Below are positions 23,118 through 32,413 of a stretch of 61,847 nt of DNA, in pieces. Origin of the DNA: a virus; IMG/VR virus record IMGVR_UViG_3300027499_000001, positions 1 through 61,847 of that record. The stretch is one strand, 5' to 3'. Within the stretch, counting starts at the first letter, position 1. Each line of letters opens with the position of its first letter. Both the position numbers and the translations under genes were made by a program. The notes below the pieces were generated by a model, which was given only the letters and a program-made list of their open reading frames with translations, made no database searches and was not told where the DNA came from.

Positions 23118-23439
23118 CTATTTCTCCTTTCTTAAATAAATCAACCTCGAGCGGAATGTAGCGTCTTTCACGCTTGTCCCACTTGAGACACTTGAAGCGG
23201 CCGTGGTTCTTCGCGGCTGCTACTGCACAGGTGATACCTATTGCAGACGGGTCACCAATGAGGAGCAAGAAGTCCTCATCAGTAAATTTTTCCAGCTTGC
23301 GCTGAATGCGGCGGACTGTCGGTACAACAGAGAAAGCAATCTGCGCGTTGGGCGGCAGAATAGTTTCGATCTGGCCATAGTCCAGAGCGCTTGCGATGTT
23401 GTGTTGCGTAGTCTCTGAGACGACGTAAACCTTTGGCAC
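23095..23439 (-). CDS. Conserved phage protein of unknown function
   Basis: 114 residues with a FLLLIGDPSAIGITCAVAAAKNHGRFK segment, a conserved small phage protein. First gene of the replication operon, with a 23-base overlap with the next. Function unknown. Confidence 0.8.
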   Translation of the reverse strand: MPKVYVVSETTQHNIASALDYGQIETILPPNAQIAFSVVPTVRRIQRKLEKFTDEDFLLLIGDPSAIGITCAVAAAKNHGRFKCLKWDKRERRYIPLEVDLFKKGEIDESYEFI

Positions 23440-23523
23440 GTGAATTTCTCCTTTCTGAATTCGAGCGACCAGTGTACACTATCTTTTCAGGTGGTTGCAA
23501 CCCCTGCAAGAAAGAGAGAACAC
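23440..23523. promoter_or_regulatory. Divergent promoter region with GTGTACAC palindrome
   Basis: 84 bases separate the replication operon (minus) from the SNF2-type gene (plus). GTGTACAC near 23471 contains TACACT, usable as a -10 on both strands. On the minus strand TTGCAA lies 18 bases upstream of it; on the plus strand TTCTGA lies 16 bases upstream. Two overlapping promoters would compete. Confidence 0.5.
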
Positions 23524-24975
23524 ATGGACCAATTTTTATCGACCTACCCATTCAAGAACAAGCCCTTCGTACATCAGCAGGCTTACCTTCAGCGCTTCTG
23601 GGACTTCCCAGTGGCAGCGCTGTTCGCCGACATGGGCACAGGCAAGAGCTTCATGCTGATCAACAACGTGGCCATGCTCTATGACAAGGGCAAGATCAAC
23701 GGGTTTTTGATCGTAGCGCCAAAGGGCGTCTACCGCAACTGGTTTGACACCGAAATCCCCAAGCACCTGCCTGACCACATCGTCCACCGCATGGCCATCT
23801 GGTCGCCGTCGCCCAGGAAGGCCGAGCAAAAGGCGATGGACGAGCTGTTCACCGTCACCGAGGACCTCAAAATCCTGGTCATGAACGTTGAGGCGTTCAG
23901 CACTGCCAAGGGCACGGCCTTTGCCAAGCGTTTCTTGCTGGTGCACAACGCCATGATGGCGATCGACGAGAGCACCACCATCAAGACGCACACCTCTGCG
24001 CGCAGCAAAAACACCGAGAAGGTGGGCCGTGGCGCGCGGTACAGGCGCATCCTCACAGGCTCCCCGGTCACCAAAAGCCCGATGGACCTCTACCAGCAGT
24101 GTGCATTCTTGTCTGACGGTTGCCTGAATGTGAGCAGCTTCTACGTGTTCCAGGCCCGCTACTGCGTCACCGTGGAGCGCCAGCTCAACACCCACAGCTT
24201 CAAGCAGGTCGTGGGCTACCGCCGCCTGGACGAGCTTAAGGAAAAGCTCGACCGCTTCGCGTTTCGCGTGAAGAAGGAGGAGTGCCTGGACCTGCCAGAC
24301 AAGCTCTATGTCAAGCGCGAGGTGGACCTGACGCCCGAGCAGATCAAGGCCTACAACGAAATGAAGGCCCTGGCCCTGGCGCAGATTGACGGCGGTATTG
24401 TGAGCACCGTGAACGCCCTCACCCAGATCATGCGCCTGCACCAGATCGTCTGCGGTCACGTGAAGCTCGATGACGGCACTGTGGTGGAGCTGCCCAACAA
24501 GCGCATGGACGAGTTGCTGGCGGTTGTCGAGGAGACGGACGGCAAGATCATCATCTGGGCCAACTACCGCCACGACATCGAGGCCATCAAGCTGGCCCTG
24601 GCCAAGGAGTACGGCATGAACAGTGTGGCCACCTACTACGGCGACACCGAGTCGGAGGAGCGCCAGCGCATCGTCAATGACTTTCAGAATCCTGACAGCG
24701 AGCTGCGCTTCTTTGTCGGCAACCCCAGCACGGGCGGCTACGGCCTGACCCTGACGGCAGCCAGCACGATGGTCTACTACAGCAACAGCTTTGACTTGGA
24801 AAAGCGCCTGCAGTCCGAGGACCGTGCACACCGCATTGGCCAGACCAAGAACGTCACCTACATTGACCTGATCGCCGTGGGCACCGTGGACGAGAAGATC
24901 GTCAAGGCGCTGCGCAGCAAGATCGACATCGCAACCCAGGTGCTGGGAGAGGACTTCAAACAATGGCTCATCTGA
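23524..24975 (+). CDS. SNF2-type superfamily 2 helicase / translocase
   Basis: 483 residues. Walker A (DMGTGKS, 36-42), a DEST box in place of DEAH, LTGSPV as motif III, and SEDRAHRIGQ as motif VI fit the SNF2 family. It would move on double-stranded DNA, for example to clear proteins or remodel forks. The start at 23524 was chosen because the upstream in-frame ATG reads through the promoter region. It is coupled with the PD-(D/E)XK nuclease by overlap. Confidence 0.93.
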   Translation: MDQFLSTYPFKNKPFVHQQAYLQRFWDFPVAALFADMGTGKSFMLINNVAMLYDKGKINGFLIVAPKGVYRNWFDTEIPKHLPDHIVHRMAIWSPSPRKAEQKAMDELFTVTEDLKILVMNVEAFSTAKGTAFAKRFLLVHNAMMAIDESTTIKTHTSARSKNTEKVGRGARYRRILTGSPVTKSPMDLYQQCAFLSDGCLNVSSFYVFQARYCVTVERQLNTHSFKQVVGYRRLDELKEKLDRFAFRVKKEECLDLPDKLYVKREVDLTPEQIKAYNEMKALALAQIDGGIVSTVNALTQIMRLHQIVCGHVKLDDGTVVELPNKRMDELLAVVEETDGKIIIWANYRHDIEAIKLALAKEYGMNSVATYYGDTESEERQRIVNDFQNPDSELRFFVGNPSTGGYGLTLTAASTMVYYSNSFDLEKRLQSEDRAHRIGQTKNVTYIDLIAVGTVDEKIVKALRSKIDIATQVLGEDFKQWLI

Positions 24976-25670
24976 TCCCCTGGTCAAAGAGCTTTGACTA
25001 CAAAAAGCTCGAGCGCATCGACGCGCCCACCGGCCGCATGTACGCACTGCCTGACGGCAGCCGTGTCCCGTCGGTGACAACCATCTTGGACCGCACCAAG
25101 GACAAGGCGGCGCTCAAGGAGTGGGCGGACAGAGTTGGCCAGGCCGAGGCCGATCGGCAAAAAGGGGAAGCAGCGCATGTGGGCACGCACATGCACTTGG
25201 CGCTGGAGCACATCTTGAGCGGCGAGCCGTGGGCCGTGAGCCCTGACTGGCTGGCCTTGAGGGGCTACGAGATGGCCTTTCGCCTGGCCAACCGGTACTT
25301 CGGTGCGATCTCCGCGATCCACGGCTCGGAGGTGTCACTGCATTACGGTCAGCAATATGCTGGCTCCACTGACCTGGTGGCCACGTACCGTGGCAAGCTG
25401 GCCATCGTGGACTTCAAGCAGTCCGTCAAGCCTAAGCGCTACGAGCACATCACCGATTACTTCCACCAGCTCGCGGCTTACGCCACGGCCCATGACTGGA
25501 TGCACGGCACCAACATTGACTTTGGCGCCGTACTGATCGCGGTGCAGGACGGCACCACGCAGGAGTTCACCACCACGGGTCGAGAGTGGCGAAACTTCAA
25601 GACCCAGTGGATGGCAAGACTTACTGCGGCACAGGCGGCTGCTGTGCCTGCTGCGCAGCCAGACCACTAA
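24963..25670 (+). CDS. RecB/Cas4-like PD-(D/E)XK exonuclease
   Basis: 235 residues. Motifs in order are PSVTTIL, GTHMHLALE, GSTDLVATYRGKLAIVDFKQS (the D and FKQ catalytic part) and YFHQLAAYA. This is the arrangement of RecB-like and Cas4-like exonucleases in phage recombination modules. It overlaps the helicase start by 13 bases. It also runs 50 bases into the opposite-strand large virion gene. Confidence 0.85.
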   Translation: MAHLIPWSKSFDYKKLERIDAPTGRMYALPDGSRVPSVTTILDRTKDKAALKEWADRVGQAEADRQKGEAAHVGTHMHLALEHILSGEPWAVSPDWLALRGYEMAFRLANRYFGAISAIHGSEVSLHYGQQYAGSTDLVATYRGKLAIVDFKQSVKPKRYEHITDYFHQLAAYATAHDWMHGTNIDFGAVLIAVQDGTTQEFTTTGREWRNFKTQWMARLTAAQAAAVPAAQPDH

Positions 25671-28600
25671 TGCTGTCATTTGGGAACAGCGCTTGGAACT
25701 GAGACCGCGCGGAAGGGTTTGCAGGGGCGTTGTTTGACGCGGCCGGCTGGCCTGCTGGTTTGGGGGCAAGGTTGAGCCCTGGGACCCCCCGGGTAGACGG
25801 GGCCTGGGGGAGTTGGCGTAGCAGCCGCGCGGCCTGGCCTTGAGTTGTCAGCGGCGATTGGTTGGTGGGAGCGGGCGTGGGTTCAGGCTCTTCGTAGGTG
25901 GCGTAGTTCAGTCCTGCGTTCAGCATGTAGCCATGCAGCTGCCGAGCAATCTGCAGCTTCTCAGTCTCTGTGCGGCCCTTCTTGAGCAGCAGCGCCATGA
26001 AATCAGGGTCCTGTGCGGCCCTTTCCATGATGGTCACGGTACTCATGCTAGGCATTTTGTCAAAGATGGATCGCACGGCTTTGGAGCCTGCGGAAGCCGC
26101 GATCAGCGAGCCTGGTCCACCAGGGGCCGCTGCAGCGCCAATTCGAGCTCCGATAACGCGTTGCACCAACTCTTCAATCGCGTCGCTTCCCGGAACTATT
26201 TCGTCCAACATACGGCCGCTAGTCATAGCGGATTCGATGCGGGCCATCGGGTCTGTAAGGCGCTTGAGATTTTTCATCTCTGTAAGCGTCATAAGACCGT
26301 TGGCGCGCATGACGTTTACGACGGAAGGCTGATTCGGTCCCAAAGGTTTGAAGAAAGCGTCTTCAAAAGCCTGGGGGCTGAACTTGCCGCTAGGGCCGGT
26401 AGCCTTGGTGTAGGCATAGTCATACAGCGAGTGCTTCAGCCCTCGAACAGCTGCTTCTGCGTTGTCAGAATCCGTGGCCATCTTGACCAAATTCTTCATG
26501 TCCCGGACCGGGTTGTTGCCGTTAAGCATGCTTCCAATTGCAATGCTGGGGCGCTCGTTGCCTACCTTGAGAACCTGCCCAAACGCATACTGGTCCGAAG
26601 CGCGCTTCATCAGGGCGCTGTTTTCGCTCTGCACCATGCGGAAAGCGTTCTCTGCCTTGACTGCATCATTCAAATCAGGCGTGATGCCCAACTTGTCCAG
26701 CATAGGTTTGTTTTCTGCCACAAACTTTTTCAGTTTTGTGGTGTTCAGGCGCGTGACTTCACGCCCGGTGGCGGGATCAAAGGTGCTGTCGATCGCAGCC
26801 GCCGCGCCCATGCGAAGAACGCGCTGCTGCGCGTCGGCCATAGAGGCCGCCCCTGCACGCGAAACGTCTGCAGCAGGTTTGAGCGCGGCAGCTTGTGGGC
26901 TGTTCGCGCCAAAGCGGGCTACGGCGCTGTCATATTGAGTCGACATGAACTTGACCGCGTCTTCAAGCTCGTTCATGCGCATGGCCGTCACATCCGCATT
27001 CGCACCAAATGCGCGCTTCACCAGGATTTCAGCGGGCAAGCGCTCTGCGCCGGCGCGGGTGACATCAGCGCTTTCAGACGCTGTTTTTGCAAACGTTCGG
27101 GTGAAGACGTCGTTCAGTGCCTTGGAGAAGGTGCGTGCTTCGTCGAACGCCGGACTTTTGACAGTGTCCAAGTCCCGCATCAGGCTTTGCGCAATAGTGC
27201 TGTAGAAGTTGGCGTTGCTGGCTTCACCCTTGCTTGCTGCCTCACGCGCCATGGTCAGAAGGTTGGAGCGGTAGTTCACCAGCTCAGACAAGTCTAAATC
27301 TTTGGTTTGGGGCAGAAAGCGTGCCGGGATTTGACCGGTGAGAGCAAACTCCTCACTACGACGACCTGCTTTGTACTTCTTGATCGCGTCGGGCGTCACG
27401 CCAAACTTGGACATGATGCTTTTGACGACAGCCGGGGTGTTCTTGTCGAGCACCGCATCGCCGATGCCTGTTGTGTAGTCCAAGAAATCCTTGACCGTGT
27501 TTACGGGTGCAAGCGTTGGGATAGAAACCACGTTTAACGGCACGCCAGGTGGCATGGCCACAGGCTTGCGCGTCATCTGCGACAGGGCGTCTTTCCACAG
27601 GCTCGACTCGTAATCTCGGGCATCGCGTAACGCAAGTTCGGTCTGCTCCTTGATTGTCTCGCCAATAGTCCGGCGGGCCTGAGGAGTGTCTTTGGTAATC
27701 TTGGAAATTTTTAACGCTGCGATCCTGTCAGCATCAGCCAAGCGCCCGTCAATCATTGAGTTAAACCGGACCTCTTGCAACTGCGCGGCCAGGGCCAAGG
27801 AGTCAGGAGTGCCAATGTTTTTCAGCCGGTCCGCCAATAACTGGTAGGCCTGCGCCGCTTGGCGGCCCTGCTCTCGCGCTTCCCCAAGAAACTTCTTGTT
27901 AGTTTGGCCCAGGGCCGATTCCAGAGCAGTCAGGCCCAGGCTGTCTGTCTTCTGTGCAGACGTAGGGGTAAGACGCTTTGCGCCAGGCGAGGACAGCTGG
28001 TCAATCGGCATGTCTGCTTCCAGACGACGGATCAACGTGGGAATGTCTTCCCCAAACTCTTCCAAAATTGTTCTTAGGCGATCTGCAGCGCGGGCCTCAC
28101 GCGAGGCCTCGCTGAAGTTGCCTTTGATCTTCGACAGGCCGTCAATCACGGTCCCCGTTTGGTTGATCAGGAACCGCCCTGGGGAGAGCATGCCGCCAAT
28201 CACTTCTCCAGCAAGGCGTGTACCAGGCGCTCCCGGGTCTTCGCTCTCGGCTACGCCTGCGCCAATGCCCGCACCAAGTGCGCCCATGACCTCGCTGGTC
28301 TTGAACGTCTTGGGGTTGCGCACGGCGGCGTCGCGGATGCTTGTGACAAAGCGACTGACGCGGTTGCCAGTCATCGTGGGCAGATAGGGAACAGCTGCTG
28401 CGAACGGCAGGCTGCCGCCGAAGGTCTTGCCCGCTTCCCGGAAAACCTTTGCATCGGGGCTGCTGGGCTCCGGGAAAAACGACTTGTAAGCGTCCTCCGC
28501 ACTCTGGCCTGCATAGTATCCAGCAATGCCCCCACCGATCATGCCAGCCGCCGCTGTAAATGGGCCAAAGGGGAGGCCCAGCTTTAGTCCGGTCACCGCA

Positions 28601-28791
28601 CCGCCTACTGCTGGAGTGGCGCTTATGAGACCCTGGCCCGCGCCCAAGGCTGCTTGGCCTGCGAGCTCTGACGCAGGACTTGCAACTGGCTCCCAGCCCT
28701 CGGGAAGTGGCTCGGATGTGGGGCTATCTACGGACATGCCGGGACGTGCAACTGGCTCCCAGCCTTCAGGAATCTGATCATTTTTAGACAT
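25621..28791 (-). CDS. Large internal-virion or ejection protein
   Basis: 1,056 residues. The N-terminus has two copies of a short EGWEPVAxP phrase, then a Gly-zipper-like hydrophobic region (GPFTAAAGMIGGGIAGYYAG) that could insert into membrane. The rest is mostly helical. The C-terminus is proline-rich. The location at the end of the late operon with other giant proteins suggests an ejected internal protein, as in P22 or T7. The gene ends 50 bases inside the convergent nuclease gene. Confidence 0.65.
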   Translation of the reverse strand: MSKNDQIPEGWEPVARPGMSVDSPTSEPLPEGWEPVASPASELAGQAALGAGQGLISATPAVGGAVTGLKLGLPFGPFTAAAGMIGGGIAGYYAGQSAEDAYKSFFPEPSSPDAKVFREAGKTFGGSLPFAAAVPYLPTMTGNRVSRFVTSIRDAAVRNPKTFKTSEVMGALGAGIGAGVAESEDPGAPGTRLAGEVIGGMLSPGRFLINQTGTVIDGLSKIKGNFSEASREARAADRLRTILEEFGEDIPTLIRRLEADMPIDQLSSPGAKRLTPTSAQKTDSLGLTALESALGQTNKKFLGEAREQGRQAAQAYQLLADRLKNIGTPDSLALAAQLQEVRFNSMIDGRLADADRIAALKISKITKDTPQARRTIGETIKEQTELALRDARDYESSLWKDALSQMTRKPVAMPPGVPLNVVSIPTLAPVNTVKDFLDYTTGIGDAVLDKNTPAVVKSIMSKFGVTPDAIKKYKAGRRSEEFALTGQIPARFLPQTKDLDLSELVNYRSNLLTMAREAASKGEASNANFYSTIAQSLMRDLDTVKSPAFDEARTFSKALNDVFTRTFAKTASESADVTRAGAERLPAEILVKRAFGANADVTAMRMNELEDAVKFMSTQYDSAVARFGANSPQAAALKPAADVSRAGAASMADAQQRVLRMGAAAAIDSTFDPATGREVTRLNTTKLKKFVAENKPMLDKLGITPDLNDAVKAENAFRMVQSENSALMKRASDQYAFGQVLKVGNERPSIAIGSMLNGNNPVRDMKNLVKMATDSDNAEAAVRGLKHSLYDYAYTKATGPSGKFSPQAFEDAFFKPLGPNQPSVVNVMRANGLMTLTEMKNLKRLTDPMARIESAMTSGRMLDEIVPGSDAIEELVQRVIGARIGAAAAPGGPGSLIAASAGSKAVRSIFDKMPSMSTVTIMERAAQDPDFMALLLKKGRTETEKLQIARQLHGYMLNAGLNYATYEEPEPTPAPTNQSPLTTQGQAARLLRQLPQAPSTRGVPGLNLAPKPAGQPAASNNAPANPSARSQFQALFPNDSISGLAAQQAQQPPVPQ

Positions 28792-28804
28792 GTACGCCCC
28801 TTAG

Positions 28805-30820
28805 TTACCTGCCGCCCGTTACTCTGTTCTGCCGAGTAATGGGGGTTCTGCCTTGCCACAAAACCTCAGTGCCTGGCGGATACTTATCAAGCTCCTCCTG
28901 GCTCATTACGATAGGAGGAAGCCCCAGATTATCGTACTGCTGTCTGAGTGCAGAAGCCCGCTGCCGCGCCTGACCCTTAGCCTCAGGCGTCAGCCCCGAA
29001 TCCGCGCGGCCTTGTGCCTCATATTCTTGGATCATGCTCTGAAGAGTGGAACCCAGTGCAATGAGCTTTGTGCCATAGGCATCCCCGCCAATCACTGCAC
29101 TAGGTTTGATGCCAATTACAGGGGCCAACCGTTCTTGCTCCCTGACACTTCCTGCAGTGCTTTTAAGCAAGGAGTCGACAATGCGTTCAGCTTGTTGGCC
29201 AGCTCTCTGGCGTGCCAAATTAACGTCGGAGAAGGGGTCACCTAGCCCTGGAAGTTGTGTGATTACATCCTTCGCAGCGTTTAATGGCCCAGAAATCTTG
29301 TATCGGTCTTTCCAAAGAGAGATTTCAGGGCCCGCTTCCGGCTCCGCCGATGTCGTTGCCGCGCCAGGCATTGGGGCGGTTGCACCAGGTAGTGGAGGAA
29401 TACTTGGCGACATGGGCATTGGACCACCTTGACCCACCATAGGACCCGCTCCCCCTTGTCCTGGAAGAGGGGTGCCCCCTAGCACAGGCATTGGCCTGCT
29501 CATCATCGTGTATCCCTTAATTTGTTTGTCCACTGGATCAATAATTGGCACAGGGGTGAGCCGCGTGTAATGCTGCGCGGACAAGTTGTAGATTATTTTT
29601 TCCGGCTCTGTGGCGGTTCCAGCTTCAATCTTTGGGCCGATGGTGGCGAATGCGTCCAGAATGCGCCCGTCCAAGCTGTTGCCAAACATGCTGGTGGGCT
29701 TGGTGCCCCCTAGTTTCTTAGCTTCAATCTTGGCCTGCGCGCGCAGCACTTCGTTAAGCAAACTGCCTTTACGATTTTCCAGTGCAGCGTTTTTCGCTTC
29801 AATCTTGTCGACGTCCTTCTCACCCTGTTGCAGAGCCAACATTTTGATCTGCCGATCAATCTGAGTAATCTGTTCAAGCTGTCTGCCCATTGCGGCGGGC
29901 AGTGTTCGGGTAGCCCCGGCCAAGCGAGACATGAAGCTGCCCTTCAATGGGCGACCTGCCTCGTCAGTGTTAGCCGCAAAGCCAAAGGCCCGTTGTCCGA
30001 GGTCAAAAAGCATTTGTGCTTGCATCGCGTTTCTGTCCGGGCCCATCAACTTGTTGAGCAGTGGCAGGCGGGACATGGTCGCTTCTTCAATGCTTGGGGC
30101 CTGAGTGGGCTGCTGGTTAAGCGTGCCCATGGCTTGGCGCTGAGCAGCAGCCACCATCTCCGGGGGAAACATCATCATTCCCGCATCAGAAGGGCCTTGT
30201 TCAGCAGCAGGGGTCACGCCTTCTTCATCAGACCCCGCTTGAAAATTTTGGACAAGCCCGCCACGCGCCATGGCCACTGGAGGCTGGTCAGACGCAGGCA
30301 TACCACCTTGAGCGCCGCCCATGCCGGCCAACAGCTCGGCGATGCCGCCTTGTTGAGGCGGAGGAGGCATGCCCGCGCCTGGAGGCATCGGAGGCATACC
30401 AGGCGGAGGAACGCCCATGTCGGCAGGCACTGGAGGCATGCCAGGAGGGGGCATACCAGGAGCGCCGCCCATCATCGGGGCCTGTGGCCCTTGAGCCAGG
30501 GGCCCTGATTGAGGCAACGCGCCAATGCCGCTCTGCTGCGCCAGTACAGGCTGCAGCATGGCCAACACTGATTCCGGCGTCTCTGTAGCTGCTTGGTAGC
30601 CCACCATGTTGGCCAGTTCATCACGACGCGCTTCAATAGAGCGCATGTCGCCGCGCAGGTTGTTCATCAAGATTTCAGGGGTGTCAGGGCGGCGCTCCAG
30701 CTTCTCCTCTGGATCGCTCTCATCATCGCCTTCGTCCTCGTCGGCCATGGAGTCCATAAAGCCCTGCATGATGCCGACGTTTTCAATGTCGTCGTCCATT
30801 GCCATCATTTTCTTATTCAT
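28805..30820 (-). CDS. Large Pro/Met/Gly-rich internal virion protein
   Basis: 671 residues. The N-terminus is acidic (ADEDEGDDESDPEE). A Pro/Met/Gly-rich linker follows, with an ARGGLVQNFQAG motif. A helical body continues after it. The [K/R]-x-GG motif also occurs in other virion proteins of this phage. Start at 30820 with GAGGTCG upstream. Confidence 0.65.
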   Translation of the reverse strand: MNKKMMAMDDDIENVGIMQGFMDSMADEDEGDDESDPEEKLERRPDTPEILMNNLRGDMRSIEARRDELANMVGYQAATETPESVLAMLQPVLAQQSGIGALPQSGPLAQGPQAPMMGGAPGMPPPGMPPVPADMGVPPPGMPPMPPGAGMPPPPQQGGIAELLAGMGGAQGGMPASDQPPVAMARGGLVQNFQAGSDEEGVTPAAEQGPSDAGMMMFPPEMVAAAQRQAMGTLNQQPTQAPSIEEATMSRLPLLNKLMGPDRNAMQAQMLFDLGQRAFGFAANTDEAGRPLKGSFMSRLAGATRTLPAAMGRQLEQITQIDRQIKMLALQQGEKDVDKIEAKNAALENRKGSLLNEVLRAQAKIEAKKLGGTKPTSMFGNSLDGRILDAFATIGPKIEAGTATEPEKIIYNLSAQHYTRLTPVPIIDPVDKQIKGYTMMSRPMPVLGGTPLPGQGGAGPMVGQGGPMPMSPSIPPLPGATAPMPGAATTSAEPEAGPEISLWKDRYKISGPLNAAKDVITQLPGLGDPFSDVNLARQRAGQQAERIVDSLLKSTAGSVREQERLAPVIGIKPSAVIGGDAYGTKLIALGSTLQSMIQEYEAQGRADSGLTPEAKGQARQRASALRQQYDNLGLPPIVMSQEELDKYPPGTEVLWQGRTPITRQNRVTGGR

Positions 30821-30829
30821 GTCGACCTC

Positions 30830-32413
30830 TTAGAAAAGTTTAAGACCAGCTTTTTGTGCACCTGCTAAGGTGGAGATGGCTCCCAAGCCAACGCCGACGG
30901 CTTGTTGGAAGGGGCTGGCTTGAGGGGTGCTTGAAATGGTAGTCGCCATCTGCGAGCTAGGGGCTCCGCGCTGGATGTCTGACAAGAACCCTGCCTGCTG
31001 GTAAGGCGCATAAACTTGCTGCAGGTTTGTGGCCCGTGTTGCGTCAAGCGCCTGTTGGTTAAGCGCTTGGCGAGCTTGCCCAGTGTTGTACAAGAAGTTG
31101 ATGTCGCTTTGCTGCAGGCCTTGAGCGGTCTGACCCAAAGCAGCCTGCTGCACGCCGAGCTGGCCGAGTTGACCGGCCATCGCACCAAGGCCCTGTGCCT
31201 GCTGCTGGCCAATGCCAAACTGCTGCCCTGCCAAAGAGCCAATGCCCTGGCCTAGTTGCTGGAACTGCTGCCCTTGCTGCCCGTAAATGCCAGCGGCTGT
31301 TTGCGCAGCCTGATTTCGTGCTTGCGCATTTTGCAACAACAAGTTCGAGATGTTTTGGTTGATCGCTGACTCTTGGCCCGCCAGTGCACCGCCCTGCGAG
31401 GCAAAGTTGCCATACTGTTGTCCTGCCTGCAAAAACTGCCCTGCTGCACCTTGGCCCAGTTGAGCTTGTTGTACGCCCAATTGGCCCAAACCTTGTCCTG
31501 CCTGCATTTGACGAGCTTGCTGCTGCTCAAACGCGTTCATGGCTTGAGCTTGAGACTGGTTGTAGCCTTGTGACAAAGCACCTACGATAGCTGCATTTTT
31601 TTGTTCAGCTAACGCACGAGACAGCTCAGCGCGTTGAATACCCTCGCGCTCACCTCCAAAAGCACCCGAACGGATTGCCTGATTTGCTAGGCCTTGCCCT
31701 GCGATCTCTCCTTGACGATCAATTTGGCGTATGGCTTCTTGGATTACCTGCTGTTGATATGGATTGTTAAAGTCCTGAAAACTTTTAGCAGCAAGGCTGG
31801 GGTCGTACCCCCCAACTGCACCACTTAAAAAAGATGTTGCAGGCCTTAAATTGGCTTGACTGGAGCCTGCAGATAGGTTTTGAGCCGTGGACAACGCGCC
31901 AATGCCTGATTGCAAGTCCTGACGAGCAGCACCGAACTGATCGGTGGTGTCGGACTGAGCCGTGCGCCGTGCGGCGCTGTCCAAGTAACTCAGGCCTTCA
32001 TTGATTTGGCCAATACCTGCGGTGATGTTACCGCCTGCCTGCCCTGCCTGCCCCATGGCAGCCTGTGCGTCAAAGAACTGCTCACGGGTGTCCGCACCGC
32101 GCAATACGTCAGCGGCCTCCCCCGTCGTGTCGTAGGCAGCCCCTATCGCAGTATTGGCGTTGTCCATGTAAGGGTTGTATGACCCAATGCCCTGTCTTGC
32201 CGCCGCGTCCAAAGCGGCCTGCTGGGCAGGAGTAAATCCCGCTACGTTATATGCGCCATATTGTTGAAGTTGTGAACCTAGAGTAGGGCGAGTAACTCCT
32301 GCTTTGTTTGGCAGGCCAAAGGCAACTGCTTCTGCCTCATCTAGCAACCGCATCCGAGCATCTTCGATCCTCGGCGATTCCGCCATTATTTGTGTAGTAG
32401 ATTCGGTTGCCAT
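30830..32413 (-). CDS. Large Gln/Ala/Gly-rich internal virion protein
   Basis: 527 residues. Long Gln- and Ala-rich helices with repeated phrases such as GQLGVQQAQLGQ suggest a fibrous or coiled structure. This resembles internal or tail proteins of marine and freshwater podoviruses. It abuts the next gene with no gap. Confidence 0.65.
   Translation of the reverse strand: MATESTTQIMAESPRIEDARMRLLDEAEAVAFGLPNKAGVTRPTLGSQLQQYGAYNVAGFTPAQQAALDAAARQGIGSYNPYMDNANTAIGAAYDTTGEAADVLRGADTREQFFDAQAAMGQAGQAGGNITAGIGQINEGLSYLDSAARRTAQSDTTDQFGAARQDLQSGIGALSTAQNLSAGSSQANLRPATSFLSGAVGGYDPSLAAKSFQDFNNPYQQQVIQEAIRQIDRQGEIAGQGLANQAIRSGAFGGEREGIQRAELSRALAEQKNAAIVGALSQGYNQSQAQAMNAFEQQQARQMQAGQGLGQLGVQQAQLGQGAAGQFLQAGQQYGNFASQGGALAGQESAINQNISNLLLQNAQARNQAAQTAAGIYGQQGQQFQQLGQGIGSLAGQQFGIGQQQAQGLGAMAGQLGQLGVQQAALGQTAQGLQQSDINFLYNTGQARQALNQQALDATRATNLQQVYAPYQQAGFLSDIQRGAPSSQMATTISSTPQASPFQQAVGVGLGAISTLAGAQKAGLKLF

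Noticed and set aside
23536-25080. 514-codon open frame on the minus strand
   Set aside because: Antisense of the SNF2-type helicase gene with low-complexity His/Val/Leu composition.
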